Positions 24,746-32,241 of a stretch of 64,000 nt of DNA are shown piece after piece (within the stretch, counting starts at the first letter, position 1; every line of letters starts with the position of its first letter). Under the pieces are notes generated by a model. It saw nothing but the letters and a program-made list of their open reading frames with translations, ran no database searches and had not been told where the DNA came from. The position numbers and the translations under genes are program-made. The stretch is from Actinoplanes italicus (lineage in GTDB: Bacteria; Actinomycetota; Actinomycetes; Mycobacteriales; Micromonosporaceae). The stretch covers positions 1 to 64,000 of the forward strand of contig NZ_PVMZ01000013.1 of the NCBI RefSeq assembly GCF_003001815.1, in the 5' to 3' direction.

Positions 24746-25347
24746 CAGACCACCCCGTCGAGGTCGGCGCGCATCTCCTGGCCGCGGCGCACGATCTCAC
24801 CGACCGCGAGCAGGGTGATTCCTAAGAACAGCCACACCGCGGGCACGGTGAGGTCCAGCGTCGTGTAGGTGCCGCCGACGTCGACCGTGGCGCTCAGCCC
24901 GAACCGGGCGACCACCTCGGCCACCCACGCGAACAGCCCGCCGCCGATCAGCAGGATACCCAGTGAACGCAGGCTGGCGGCCAGGCCCGACCGGAAGGGA
25001 TCAGTGCGGCGGGCCCGGCCGATCGCCCGCCAGAGCAGTGCCAGCGTGGCGGTGATCAGCACGAACCGGGGCAGCGTGGCGAGAAGTGCCCAGCCCAGCT
25101 GTGCGGCGGTCGGATCGGTGACGTCCAGGACGAGGGAGTCACCGAGGACCACCCCGGCCGGGGCGCCGGTGAGGGCGTCGGGGCGGAGCGCGGTCTCGGT
25201 CGCCACCTCGACCTCGATCGGCTGGCCGGCCAGCGTGGCGATGACGGCGGCGACGCCACCGGCGCCGGTCAGCACGGTGCCGAGCAGCAGAAGTCCGTGC
25301 AGCTCATCGATCCAGTCGGGCCGGCGCAGTGTCCTGAGCAGGTTCAT
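24745..25347 (-). CDS. DUF2975 family membrane protein
   Basis: 200 residues with four membrane segments: LLLLGTVLTGAGGVAAVIA, LLATLPRFVLITATLALLW, LGILLIGGGLFAWVAEVVAR and VPAVWLFLGITLLAVGEIV. The last segment is followed by VRRGQEMRADLDG, the conserved C-terminal motif of DUF2975. The ATG has AAGGAGA six bases upstream. It is co-transcribed with the HTH gene from a near-consensus promoter within and just beyond the end of the sigma-factor gene. Function unknown; proteins of this family resemble four-helix membrane sensors. Confidence 0.85.
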   Translation of the reverse strand: MNLLRTLRRPDWIDELHGLLLLGTVLTGAGGVAAVIATLAGQPIEVEVATETALRPDALTGAPAGVVLGDSLVLDVTDPTAAQLGWALLATLPRFVLITATLALLWRAIGRARRTDPFRSGLAASLRSLGILLIGGGLFAWVAEVVARFGLSATVDVGGTYTTLDLTVPAVWLFLGITLLAVGEIVRRGQEMRADLDGVV

Positions 25348-25356
25348 CGCGTCTCC

Positions 25357-25406
25357 TTATCGTTTATCGATATCTCGATTATCAATAAACGATAAGGCGG
25401 CGTCAA
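25357..25406 (-). promoter_or_regulatory. sigma70-type promoter with autoregulatory palindrome for the DUF2975-HTH operon
   Basis: On the minus strand TTGACG (25401-25406) and GATAAT (25378-25383) are separated by exactly 17 bases. TTATCGTTTAT (25357-25367) and its exact complement ATAAACGATAA (25385-25395) flank the -10 box, placing an 11-base inverted repeat over the spacer and start site. Binding there would block the promoter. The -35 box overlaps the TGA of the upstream sigma-factor gene. Confidence 0.8.
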
Positions 25407-26620
25407 CCCTCGGCTGACCCGGCGCGACCGCGCAGATCCCGCAGGTGCGCGCGCTCGGCGGGGTCGGCCGTGAGGGCGATCGCCAGGTCGTACTCCGCCA
25501 TGGCCTCGTCGCGGCGATCCAGGCGTGCCAGCAGATGCGCGCGGGTCGCCCGGGCCGGCTGGAAACGCGACGCCGCCTCGCCCGTCTCCGCCAGCAGCGC
25601 GTCCAGCCGGGCCAGCCCGGTCGCCGGGCCTTCGGCCTCGGCGGTCACCGCCGCGAGCGCCACTCCACCACCCAGCGACGGCGCCAGGTCCTGCAGGATC
25701 AAATGCAGATTCAGGAGGGTACGCACGTCAGGCGCACCCGTGCAGTGCAGCGCCTGGATGGCGGCCTCCACCTGGAACCGGCCCAGCCTGCCGCGTGCGT
25801 GCGCCGCCCGCAGATGCTCGTGGGCGCGCCCGATCAGCCGCCGGTCCCAGCGCTGCGGGTCCTGCTCGCCGAGCGGCACGAACCGCCCGTCCGGGCCGGT
25901 GCGCGCCGCCGCCCGGGCAGCGGACAGCTGCACCAGAGCCGCCAGGCCGCGCGCCTCCGGGTCGTCCGGAACCAACCCGGCCAGCACCTCGGCCAGGTGC
26001 AGCGCCTCGGGGCCGGTCTCGGTGCGGTCGATGACGTAGGCGCCGTAGACGGCCTCGAGCACGGCCGCCATCCGGGGCGGCAGGTCGTCGCGGTCCGGCA
26101 GCCGGAACGGGATCCCGGTGGTCCGGATGCGCTTCTTCACCCGTACGAGCCGTGTCGCCATCGTCGTGGCCGGGACCGAGAAGGCCCGGCCGATCTGTTC
26201 GGCGGTGAAGCCCAGCACGGTGTTGAGCATCAGCGGCGTGTGCATCGCCCGGTCGATCGCCGGGTGGGCGCAGACCAGCATCAGCTCGAGCCGCCGGTCC
26301 GGGATCGCGTCGACGTCCAGGTCGTCGAGGTGGATCGGCGTGTCCCGGTCGGTGTCGAGAACTACGGTCCGGCGGAACTCGGCGGACTTCCAGCGGTCCC
26401 TGAGCCGGTTGCGGGCGACGGTCAGCAGCCACGCGTCCGGTGCGACCGGAACGCCCTGGCCGGGCCAGGTGCGCACCGCCTGCTCGAACGCGTCCGCCAG
26501 CGCGTCCTCGGCCGCCGCGACGTCCTGCGACGCTGCCGACAGCAGCGCCAGCAACCGGCCGTAGCTGTCGCGGGCGGCCAGCTCGGCCGCCCGCGCTCCG
26601 CTGCCGGTAAGCGTGTCCAT
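25403..26620 (-). CDS. ECF42-type RNA polymerase sigma factor with C-terminal extension
   Basis: About 405 residues. Regions 2 and 4 occupy the first ~170 residues (RDSYGRLLALLSAASQDVAAAEDALADAF, WLLTVARNRLRDRWKS, LMLNTVLGFTAEQIGRAFSVPATTMATRLVR). The long helical, TPR-like C-terminal domain contains EAIQALH-type and AMAEYDLAIALTADPAERAHL repeats. This matches the ECF42 group, whose long tail replaces an anti-sigma factor. The ATG at 26620 gives the usual short N terminus; a second ATG at 26662 would overlap the DGPF gene by 13 bases. The neighbour just upstream is the DGPF protein that always accompanies this group. Confidence 0.85.
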   Translation of the reverse strand: MDTLTGSGARAAELAARDSYGRLLALLSAASQDVAAAEDALADAFEQAVRTWPGQGVPVAPDAWLLTVARNRLRDRWKSAEFRRTVVLDTDRDTPIHLDDLDVDAIPDRRLELMLVCAHPAIDRAMHTPLMLNTVLGFTAEQIGRAFSVPATTMATRLVRVKKRIRTTGIPFRLPDRDDLPPRMAAVLEAVYGAYVIDRTETGPEALHLAEVLAGLVPDDPEARGLAALVQLSAARAAARTGPDGRFVPLGEQDPQRWDRRLIGRAHEHLRAAHARGRLGRFQVEAAIQALHCTGAPDVRTLLNLHLILQDLAPSLGGGVALAAVTAEAEGPATGLARLDALLAETGEAASRFQPARATRAHLLARLDRRDEAMAEYDLAIALTADPAERAHLRDLRGRAGSAEG

Positions 26621-26649
26621 CCGCCGTCCCAGCGTCTCCGCTCGTCGCC

Positions 26650-27021
26650 TCAGCGCGTCCATCCGCCGTCGAGGAACGACGTGGCCACCGGGCGGATCTC
26701 CATGGTGCCCCACTGGGCGGCCGGGCACTTGCCGGCCCAGCTGATCGCCGCGTCCAGGTCCGGGACGTCGATCAGGAAGAGGCCGGCCAGCGCCTCCTTC
26801 GTAGCGGCGAACGGGCCGTCCTGCACCCGGACCGCCCCGTCCCGGTTGACGACCGTGCTCGACGCCTCCGTGGGCTGCAGCACCTCCGCCGCGAGCAGGA
26901 CGCCGGCCTCGTGGAGCGCCTTGGCGTAGATGTCGAACGCCCGCATCGCCTCGGCGACGACCTCGTCGCTCAGTTCGCCCTCGGCCGGCTCTTGGTGGTG
27001 CATGAGTACCGCGTACCGCAT
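26650..27021 (-). CDS. YCII-related DGPF domain protein
   Basis: 123 residues with the alpha+beta dimeric fold of the YciI/DGPF family: MRYAVLMHHQEP at the start, EVLQPTEASSTVVN, the name-giving DGPF in VQDGPFAATKEALAGLF (about residue 67) and VPDLDAAISWAGKCPAA. These proteins are conserved partners of ECF42 sigma factors and may modulate them or serve as targets; the biochemical activity is not established. It lies immediately upstream of the sigma gene in the same direction. Confidence 0.88.
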   Translation of the reverse strand: MRYAVLMHHQEPAEGELSDEVVAEAMRAFDIYAKALHEAGVLLAAEVLQPTEASSTVVNRDGAVRVQDGPFAATKEALAGLFLIDVPDLDAAISWAGKCPAAQWGTMEIRPVATSFLDGGWTR

Positions 27022-27083
27022 CGCTGATCTCCTCGTTTCGCCGAAGTTGTCACTCCCATGACGAACGAGGACCGGCCGGATCG

Positions 27084-28223
27084 TCAGTTCCGCCGGCTCG
27101 CCACCATTTCCGGTGTGCCCAGGATCGTCTCGACGTCCTTGGTCGCCTCGTCCAGTGCCTCGGGGTCCGGCTCGACGCCGATGCCGGGCCGGGTGGGGAC
27201 CTGGATCATGCCGTTGTGCATCACGATCGGGTCGGTGATGTCCCGCTTGTAGAAGCGCTCCGATGCGGACAGGTCACCCACCAGGGTGAAGTGCTCCAGC
27301 GCAGCGAGGGCCACGTTCGCCGCGCGGCCGAGTCCGGTCTCGAGCATGCCGCCGACCCAGAGCGGTACCTTACGGCCGCAGACGTCGTGGATGTCCTTCG
27401 CCTCGAGGTAACCGCCGACCCGGCCGGGCTTGATGTTGAGGATCGCGGTGGCACCCCGGCCGATGGCGTCGAGTGCGTCCGCGGTGCTGGTGATGGGCTC
27501 GTCCAGGCAGATCGGTGTCTGCAGGGTCTGTGCCAGTTCGGCGTGGCCCTCCAGGTCGTTCGTGGCCAGCGGCTGCTCGATCATGACGAGGCCGTACCTG
27601 TCGAGTTCCGCGAGCTTCTTGGCGTCGTCCAGGGTGTACGCGCCGTTTCCGTCCACCTGGACGGGAGCGTCGTCGCCCAGCAGCCGGCGGATCATCCGGA
27701 CCGGTTCCACGTCCCAGCCTGGCTCGATCTTGATCTTGATCCGCTTGTACTGCTTCTCGAACCAGTAGTGCCGGACGGTCTCGCGCAGTTCGTCCATGGG
27801 CATGATGCCGACCGAGACACCGGCCGGGACAGCCTTCCGGGTGGCGCCGAGATAGGTCGCCAGCGACGTGTCCCTGTGGCGGAGCTGGGCGTCCAGAAGA
27901 GCCATCTCCAGCGCCGCCTTGGCCATCGGATGGCCGTCCACTCCGGTGAAGACCGCCCTGGCCGCCTCAGCCGTGACCTTGTCGCCCAGCTCCAGGGTCA
28001 TCGGGATGAGCTGGTCGCGCAGCACCTCGGCGGCGCTCTCCATGCTCTCGGACGAGTAGATCCCGTCGGGCATGGCGACGCACTCACCCCAGCCGGTCAT
28101 GCCTTCGGCGGTGCGCAGCTCGATAAGCAGCGCCTCCCGGTGGTACTCGGTGAAGACCGAGGTCTTGAACGGTGTGACCAGCGGCAGGTGCACCCACCGG
28201 AATTGGACGCCCGTGATCCTCAT
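27084..28223 (-). CDS. N-acylamino acid racemase / o-succinylbenzoate synthase-like enolase superfamily enzyme
   Basis: 379 residues of the MenC/NSAR branch. Catalytic features in order: KRIKIKIEPG with the KxK lysine (about residue 163), metal ligands Asp in VQVDGNGAY (about 191), Glu in MIEQPL (about 215) and Asp in CLDEPI (about 240), and the second lysine in LNIKPGRVGG (about 264). It racemises N-acyl amino acids and/or makes o-succinylbenzoate. No menaquinone genes are nearby; instead the ATG overlaps the stop of a GNAT acetyltransferase gene. Such racemase/N-acyltransferase pairs can convert D- to L-amino acids via N-acyl intermediates (known for Geobacillus NSAR), so that role is favoured. 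Confidence 0.85.
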   Translation of the reverse strand: MRITGVQFRWVHLPLVTPFKTSVFTEYHREALLIELRTAEGMTGWGECVAMPDGIYSSESMESAAEVLRDQLIPMTLELGDKVTAEAARAVFTGVDGHPMAKAALEMALLDAQLRHRDTSLATYLGATRKAVPAGVSVGIMPMDELRETVRHYWFEKQYKRIKIKIEPGWDVEPVRMIRRLLGDDAPVQVDGNGAYTLDDAKKLAELDRYGLVMIEQPLATNDLEGHAELAQTLQTPICLDEPITSTADALDAIGRGATAILNIKPGRVGGYLEAKDIHDVCGRKVPLWVGGMLETGLGRAANVALAALEHFTLVGDLSASERFYKRDITDPIVMHNGMIQVPTRPGIGVEPDPEALDEATKDVETILGTPEMVASRRN

Positions 28224-29020
28224 GCCTCGAACACCGGTGCGACCTGTCGGGGCAGCAGCACGTACTCGCGCCGCTCGCTCATCCCAGCGACCCAGAAGCC
28301 CTGCTCGAGAAGGGACTGGAAACGTTCACGCACGGCGACACGTTCCCTCCGGACGAGTCCGGGGTCGGTCTGCCGGAGGGCGTTGACGTCCTCGGGCACC
28401 GAGATCACCTCGGCCCCGGGCAGTACGACGGCGTGCCGCCGGACACGGGAGTGTCCCTCCTCGGGTGCCTGCTCGGCCCACCGATCCCGCAGGTCCCACT
28501 CCAGTACCAGCCGGTCCGTGGCCTGATCGGTGTTGACGCCGTCGTTGAGCCGGCCGTAGAAGTCCGGCTGGTACGACGTGACCACGGCTCCGACTTTGCA
28601 TAGATTGAAGTACGCGTTGCGGGCCACGAGCGGATCGAAGGTCCAGCGGATTTTTCCCAGGCCGCGGCTCAGGGCCCACCGGCGCTGGTGGCGTTTCATC
28701 GCATACCCGATGCCGCCGTCGCTGGCCCGGGTCCCCACGATGTCGGAGTGCAGGTGGTCGGGCGGGCCGGAGCTGCTCGATCCCATCCAGCCCACGGCGC
28801 AGCCGATCAGGTCCGTTCCGTCGAACACCCCGTGCACGTAGTTGCCGGAGTAACTGAGCGAGCGCAGCAGCGTGGTGCTGATGACCTCGATGCGCTCGGC
28901 GTCGGTGCGTGCCTGCCACACACCCCGGAGCAGTTCGGCGGCAGCCTCCAGGTGCTCCGCGGACCGGAGCTCGACCACGTCGGCGTGCGTCACACCGTAA
29001 GCGGTTCGCCGTTGCTCCAC
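28220..29020 (-). CDS. GNAT-type N-acyltransferase partnered with the racemase (COG3375-like)
   Basis: 266 residues from GTG 29020, chosen because AGGAGG lies four bases upstream; a longer frame to 29260 has no such support. Core features are VFDGTDLIGCAVGWMG, HLHSDIVGTRASDGGIGYAMKRHQRRWALSRG with the acetyl-CoA loop, IRWTFDPLVARNAYFNLCKVGAVV and YGRLNDGVNTDQATDRLVLEW. This matches the large GNAT proteins encoded next to N-acylamino acid racemases. The stop shares ATGA with the racemase start. It probably N-acylates D-amino acids or a related amine to supply the racemase (inference from the pair). Confidence 0.78.
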   Translation of the reverse strand: MEQRRTAYGVTHADVVELRSAEHLEAAAELLRGVWQARTDAERIEVISTTLLRSLSYSGNYVHGVFDGTDLIGCAVGWMGSSSSGPPDHLHSDIVGTRASDGGIGYAMKRHQRRWALSRGLGKIRWTFDPLVARNAYFNLCKVGAVVTSYQPDFYGRLNDGVNTDQATDRLVLEWDLRDRWAEQAPEEGHSRVRRHAVVLPGAEVISVPEDVNALRQTDPGLVRRERVAVRERFQSLLEQGFWVAGMSERREYVLLPRQVAPVFEA

Positions 29021-29354
29021 GGCGCCTCCTGCCCTTGCCACCGCCACCTCCGGCCCCACGCTGAACTCGACGGGTTCCTTCGTAGCCCGAATAGCGGGCT
29101 GCGATTCACTTGCCCGTTCGCCGTTCTGCTTGAAACCGAAGCGGACCGTACCGAGAAGGACGCGGCTTAACAAGCGTACAGGCCTGGGTGAGTCGGGACA
29201 CCACCGATACGAAATAGCGCGCCCTGCGCACGAAAGCACAGCGAGCACCTCTCGGGGCAATGATCACGCACGTGCATACCCTGACCTAATTGATAAATCA
29301 GGCTGTCCACCTATAGCGTGACAGTCTTCCGATGTGGTTGCACGAAACTCCTGT
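29021..29354. other. intergenic region without a recognisable gene
   Basis: 334 bases between the start of the GNAT gene and the stop of the SCO2521-like gene, both on the minus strand. An AT-rich patch with short arms CCTGA (29280-29284) and TCAGG (29298-29302) may end the SCO252x transcript, but it is weak. The minus-strand reading frame upstream of the GNAT start is open but has no family character. The GNAT promoter must lie here; no clear -35/-10 pair stands out. Confidence 0.5.
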
Positions 29355-30305
29355 TCAGCGGAACAACTGCGCCCGTTCCGGTTGCCGGTCGACGAGGGCC
29401 GCCGCCATCGCCATCTGGTCCCGGATCCGCTTCACCGAGGCGTCCCACTGTCTGGTCAGTCCGGGCCGGCTCTCGAGTGCCTTCCAGGCGGACTGCCCGA
29501 ACTCGTCGAGGCGGGCCGCGGGCATCCAGAGGTGCAGCAGGTGATCGACGGCGGGCCGGAGCCGGACCACGCTCTGCGCTGGCTGTTCCACACCTATCCG
29601 ACTCTGCTCGATGACGGACAGCAGCGCTGTCAGCAACCAGTCATGCAGGGCGAGGTCTTCGAACAGGTCGAGCAGGCCGTCGATCGCGCCGGGGGCGGCG
29701 AGCTCGAGCTTGATCTCGCGCAGGCCGTCCTCCCGTACGGTGAAAAGCACTTTGGGGTCTTCGGCGTCCTCGTTGACCACCGCGGCCCAGCGAAGCACCG
29801 TCCGGCGGACCCGCAGGGGCAGCTGCTGGTCCAGGACCGGCGATTTCTGGATCCTGCCGACCAGCCCGCCGCAGAACGCGCCCATGCCCATGGTCGAGAC
29901 GCTGCGGTCGGCGGACAGGTGCGCGGCGGCCGTCCCGGGTATGTCGGTCCGGCCCAGCGTCTCCACCACCCCGAGCCGTGCAAGGTAGTGCGACCAGGCC
30001 CGCCGGTGGCCACCGGGGACCGGCTCCAGCCGGGCGACGACCGAGCACTGCAGGACCCGGCCGCCGGTCAGGCTCGCCCGGCCCATCAGCGTGCCCACCC
30101 CGCGTACCTTGGCGCCCGAGCGGGCCTCGATGGTGCAGTCCACGCCGGTGTAGGTCCGTGGGCTGACCGCGTAGCTGATCGGCCGCTCCGACACCCTGAC
30201 CCGCTCGCCGGCGGTCAGGGCGAGAGCGGCCTCGGCGAATCCCTGGGGGATCCCGCCGGAGTGCCGCAGCGCGGTCGTCTGCACCTCACCCAGGACCAGC
30301 ACCAC
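29355..30305 (-). CDS. SCO2521-like family protein
   Basis: 316 residues, GTG start overlapping the SCO2522-like gene by 20 bases. It opens VLVLGEVQTTALRHSGGIPQG, followed by ISYAVSPRTYTGVDCTIEA, VRRTVLRWAAVVNEDA and a hydrophobic-rich helical C terminus. Soluble alpha/beta protein with no signal peptide or known catalytic motif. I assign it to the SCO2521 family because of these features and because genes resembling SCO2522, SCO2523 and SCO2524 precede it in order. The function of this conserved actinobacterial cassette is not known. Confidence 0.7.
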   Translation of the reverse strand: MVLVLGEVQTTALRHSGGIPQGFAEAALALTAGERVRVSERPISYAVSPRTYTGVDCTIEARSGAKVRGVGTLMGRASLTGGRVLQCSVVARLEPVPGGHRRAWSHYLARLGVVETLGRTDIPGTAAAHLSADRSVSTMGMGAFCGGLVGRIQKSPVLDQQLPLRVRRTVLRWAAVVNEDAEDPKVLFTVREDGLREIKLELAAPGAIDGLLDLFEDLALHDWLLTALLSVIEQSRIGVEQPAQSVVRLRPAVDHLLHLWMPAARLDEFGQSAWKALESRPGLTRQWDASVKRIRDQMAMAAALVDRQPERAQLFR

Positions 30306-31314
30306 GCACCGGACCCGTATCGACGAAGAGGTACTCGAGCCGGTCGATCACCTTGGACGGCAGCGTGAGCTGTTCGCCCTCGGCCCGTTCGGTGATCTGG
30401 GTCAGTACCGCGGGATCCACCGCCACCTGCTGCATGATCGTCCGTACGGCGTTCTCGATCGGCTGGAACTTCGGCGAGCAGATGGTCATCGCCCGGTAGG
30501 CGCTGAATGGCGCCGCGCGCTCGTTGACCCTCAGGATCAGGGGAAGGGCCCGCCAGTTGTCCGGGAGGTCGGCCGGTATCGGCTGCGGCGACGCGACCCG
30601 GCGGCCCTTGTCGCGCAGCACGCCCAGCCGGAGCAGCTGCCACGCGGTCGCGAGCATCGCGCACGACCAGAGCCTGCCGTCGGGGCCCTCCCTCCAGAGC
30701 TCGATGTCGGCGAAGATCGAGTGGTTAACGGCGGCGTTCTCCGCGGGCGGGCTCCATCCGGCGGTGGCGCGTTTCATCGCCTCCTGGCCGGTGCCGTTGG
30801 ATCCGCCGGACCTCTGCCCGTTGCAGAGCCAGCCGGTCTCGCGGGCCGGTGGGCGGGCGCCGGTCGTGCCCGGTGGAGGATCGTCCAGCAGCCGCGCCTC
30901 GACCAGTGCGGCCGGCGACAGGCCGGCCTCGGTGGACTCCGGATCGGAGTGCGCCGGCACGGGGTCGGCGCACCCCGACTCACGGACGACGTAGTCGATC
31001 TCCAGACCGGCCTTGTGCGCGGCGGTGAGCAGCTTCGGCACCAGCACGGCGGGCGGTTCCACGGTGTCGAAGTAGTCGTCGACCAGGAGACAGGTGCTGA
31101 TCCGCGGCCGGCCCTTGGGCGTCACGCCGTGATAGGCGGAACGGGCCGCCGCGTACCAGATGCCGATCCGCCGGAAGTGGTCGACGAAGAAGTCCTCGTC
31201 CTCGCGCAGATCTTCGGCGTAGAAGTGGCCCAGTTCGACGGAGAGGTTGGCGAGCGGGACGGACTCGACCCGGGCGTCCGCGGCGGATTCGAAGAACTCG
31301 GCGTGTGCCTTCAT
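30286..31314 (-). CDS. SCO2522-like family protein
   Basis: 342 residues from ATG 31314, which shares ATGA with the SCO2523-like stop and excludes the longer frame. Features: VPLANLSVELGHFYAEDL, RISTCLLVDDYFDTVEPPAVLVPKLL, IDYVVRESGCADP, then ENAAVNHSIFADIELWREGP and LPLILRVNERAAPFSAYRAM. The alternating conserved blocks suggest an enzyme or nucleotide-interacting fold, but no standard motif is visible. It is the third gene of the SCO2524-2523-2522-2521-like operon. Function unknown. Confidence 0.7.
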   Translation of the reverse strand: MKAHAEFFESAADARVESVPLANLSVELGHFYAEDLREDEDFFVDHFRRIGIWYAAARSAYHGVTPKGRPRISTCLLVDDYFDTVEPPAVLVPKLLTAAHKAGLEIDYVVRESGCADPVPAHSDPESTEAGLSPAALVEARLLDDPPPGTTGARPPARETGWLCNGQRSGGSNGTGQEAMKRATAGWSPPAENAAVNHSIFADIELWREGPDGRLWSCAMLATAWQLLRLGVLRDKGRRVASPQPIPADLPDNWRALPLILRVNERAAPFSAYRAMTICSPKFQPIENAVRTIMQQVAVDPAVLTQITERAEGEQLTLPSKVIDRLEYLFVDTGPVRGAGPG

Positions 31315-32240
31315 GCGCCGATCCAGTCGTCGTCGACGGCGAGTCGGCGGGACAGTTCGCCGAACGCCTCCACGGTCGAGCTGTTGGCGATGTCCCGGGC
31401 GACCACGTCGTCGTCGGAGATGAGCTGCTCCCGCCACTGCAGCACGGGGTCCAGAGGAACCGTGCCGATCACCGCGCTCCGGCCGACCTGCCAGGTGGCG
31501 GCCAGGTTCCGCAGGTCCTCGTCACAGTCGCGCAGCCAGGCGACCTGTGCCGGGCGAAGTCCGCTCAGCTCGACCGAGTCAGGGTCGACCACGGCGGTAC
31601 GGACGAACTTGATCGCCGCCCGGAGCCGCTCCCGGTCGTGCCCGGCGTCCACCCCGACCTCGAGGATGCCGTTCGGGCCGTAGACCAGGCCGCCCGCCGC
31701 CGGGATGTGCTGACGGGTCCACCGGTGGAAGACCAGCCACCGCGCGGTGACGCCCCGCAGGGCCGGGTCGGCGGTCGCCTCCAGCACGAGCTGTGTCGCG
31801 TACGACCGGCCGGCGCTCAGGTCGATCAGGCACATGTCGAACTCCTCGTCGAGTGCCTGGAACAGGTGCACGCACCGGCGCAGCGCCTCCTTGTCCGGCC
31901 CGAACTCGCCGCCGTCCTCGTCACCGGGGAAGAGCATCAGCTTGCCGGAGCCGGGTGGTCGCTGCCGCAGGCTCGCCCGCGCCGACCGGCTCCATACGTC
32001 GATGCGTTTCGCCTCACCGGTCGGTGCCACGTTCGTGTCGAGCAGGTACGAGTGGAGACCGCCCTTGCGGACCCCGCGCGCCGCGTCGGTTATCTGGAAG
32101 ATCGACCCGGCCGTCGGGGATCCGAAATCGAAGTCGAGGTAACAGACGTTCGAGCCGGCGAGCGCGCTGCGATAGACGACGTTGCAGCTGGTTACCGACC
32201 TTCCGGTGCCACCCTTGTCGGAGGCCGCGAAGACCAGCAC
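31311..32240 (-). CDS. SCO2523-like variant P-loop (ParA/MinD-type) protein
   Basis: 309 residues starting MLVFAASDKGGTGRSVTSCN: a deviant Walker A of the ParA/MinD class, but with Arg-Ser where Lys-Thr/Ser is usual at the end (KGGTGRS), hence a variant P-loop. The signature Lys is present in DKGG. LCYLDFDFGSPTAGSIFQ and FDMCLIDLSAGRSY correspond to switch I-like and Walker B strands. ATP binding is plausible; hydrolysis may be altered. GTG start one base after the SCO2524-like stop codon. Such proteins often position partners at membranes or DNA, but here the role is unknown. Confidence 0.78.
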   Translation of the reverse strand: MLVFAASDKGGTGRSVTSCNVVYRSALAGSNVCYLDFDFGSPTAGSIFQITDAARGVRKGGLHSYLLDTNVAPTGEAKRIDVWSRSARASLRQRPPGSGKLMLFPGDEDGGEFGPDKEALRRCVHLFQALDEEFDMCLIDLSAGRSYATQLVLEATADPALRGVTARWLVFHRWTRQHIPAAGGLVYGPNGILEVGVDAGHDRERLRAAIKFVRTAVVDPDSVELSGLRPAQVAWLRDCDEDLRNLAATWQVGRSAVIGTVPLDPVLQWREQLISDDDVVARDIANSSTVEAFGELSRRLAVDDDWIGA

Positions 32241-32241
32241 C

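Noticed and set aside
29021..29260. 80-residue N-terminal extension of the GNAT protein
   Set aside because: No ribosome binding site and no family character; the GTG at 29020 has AGGAGG at ideal spacing.
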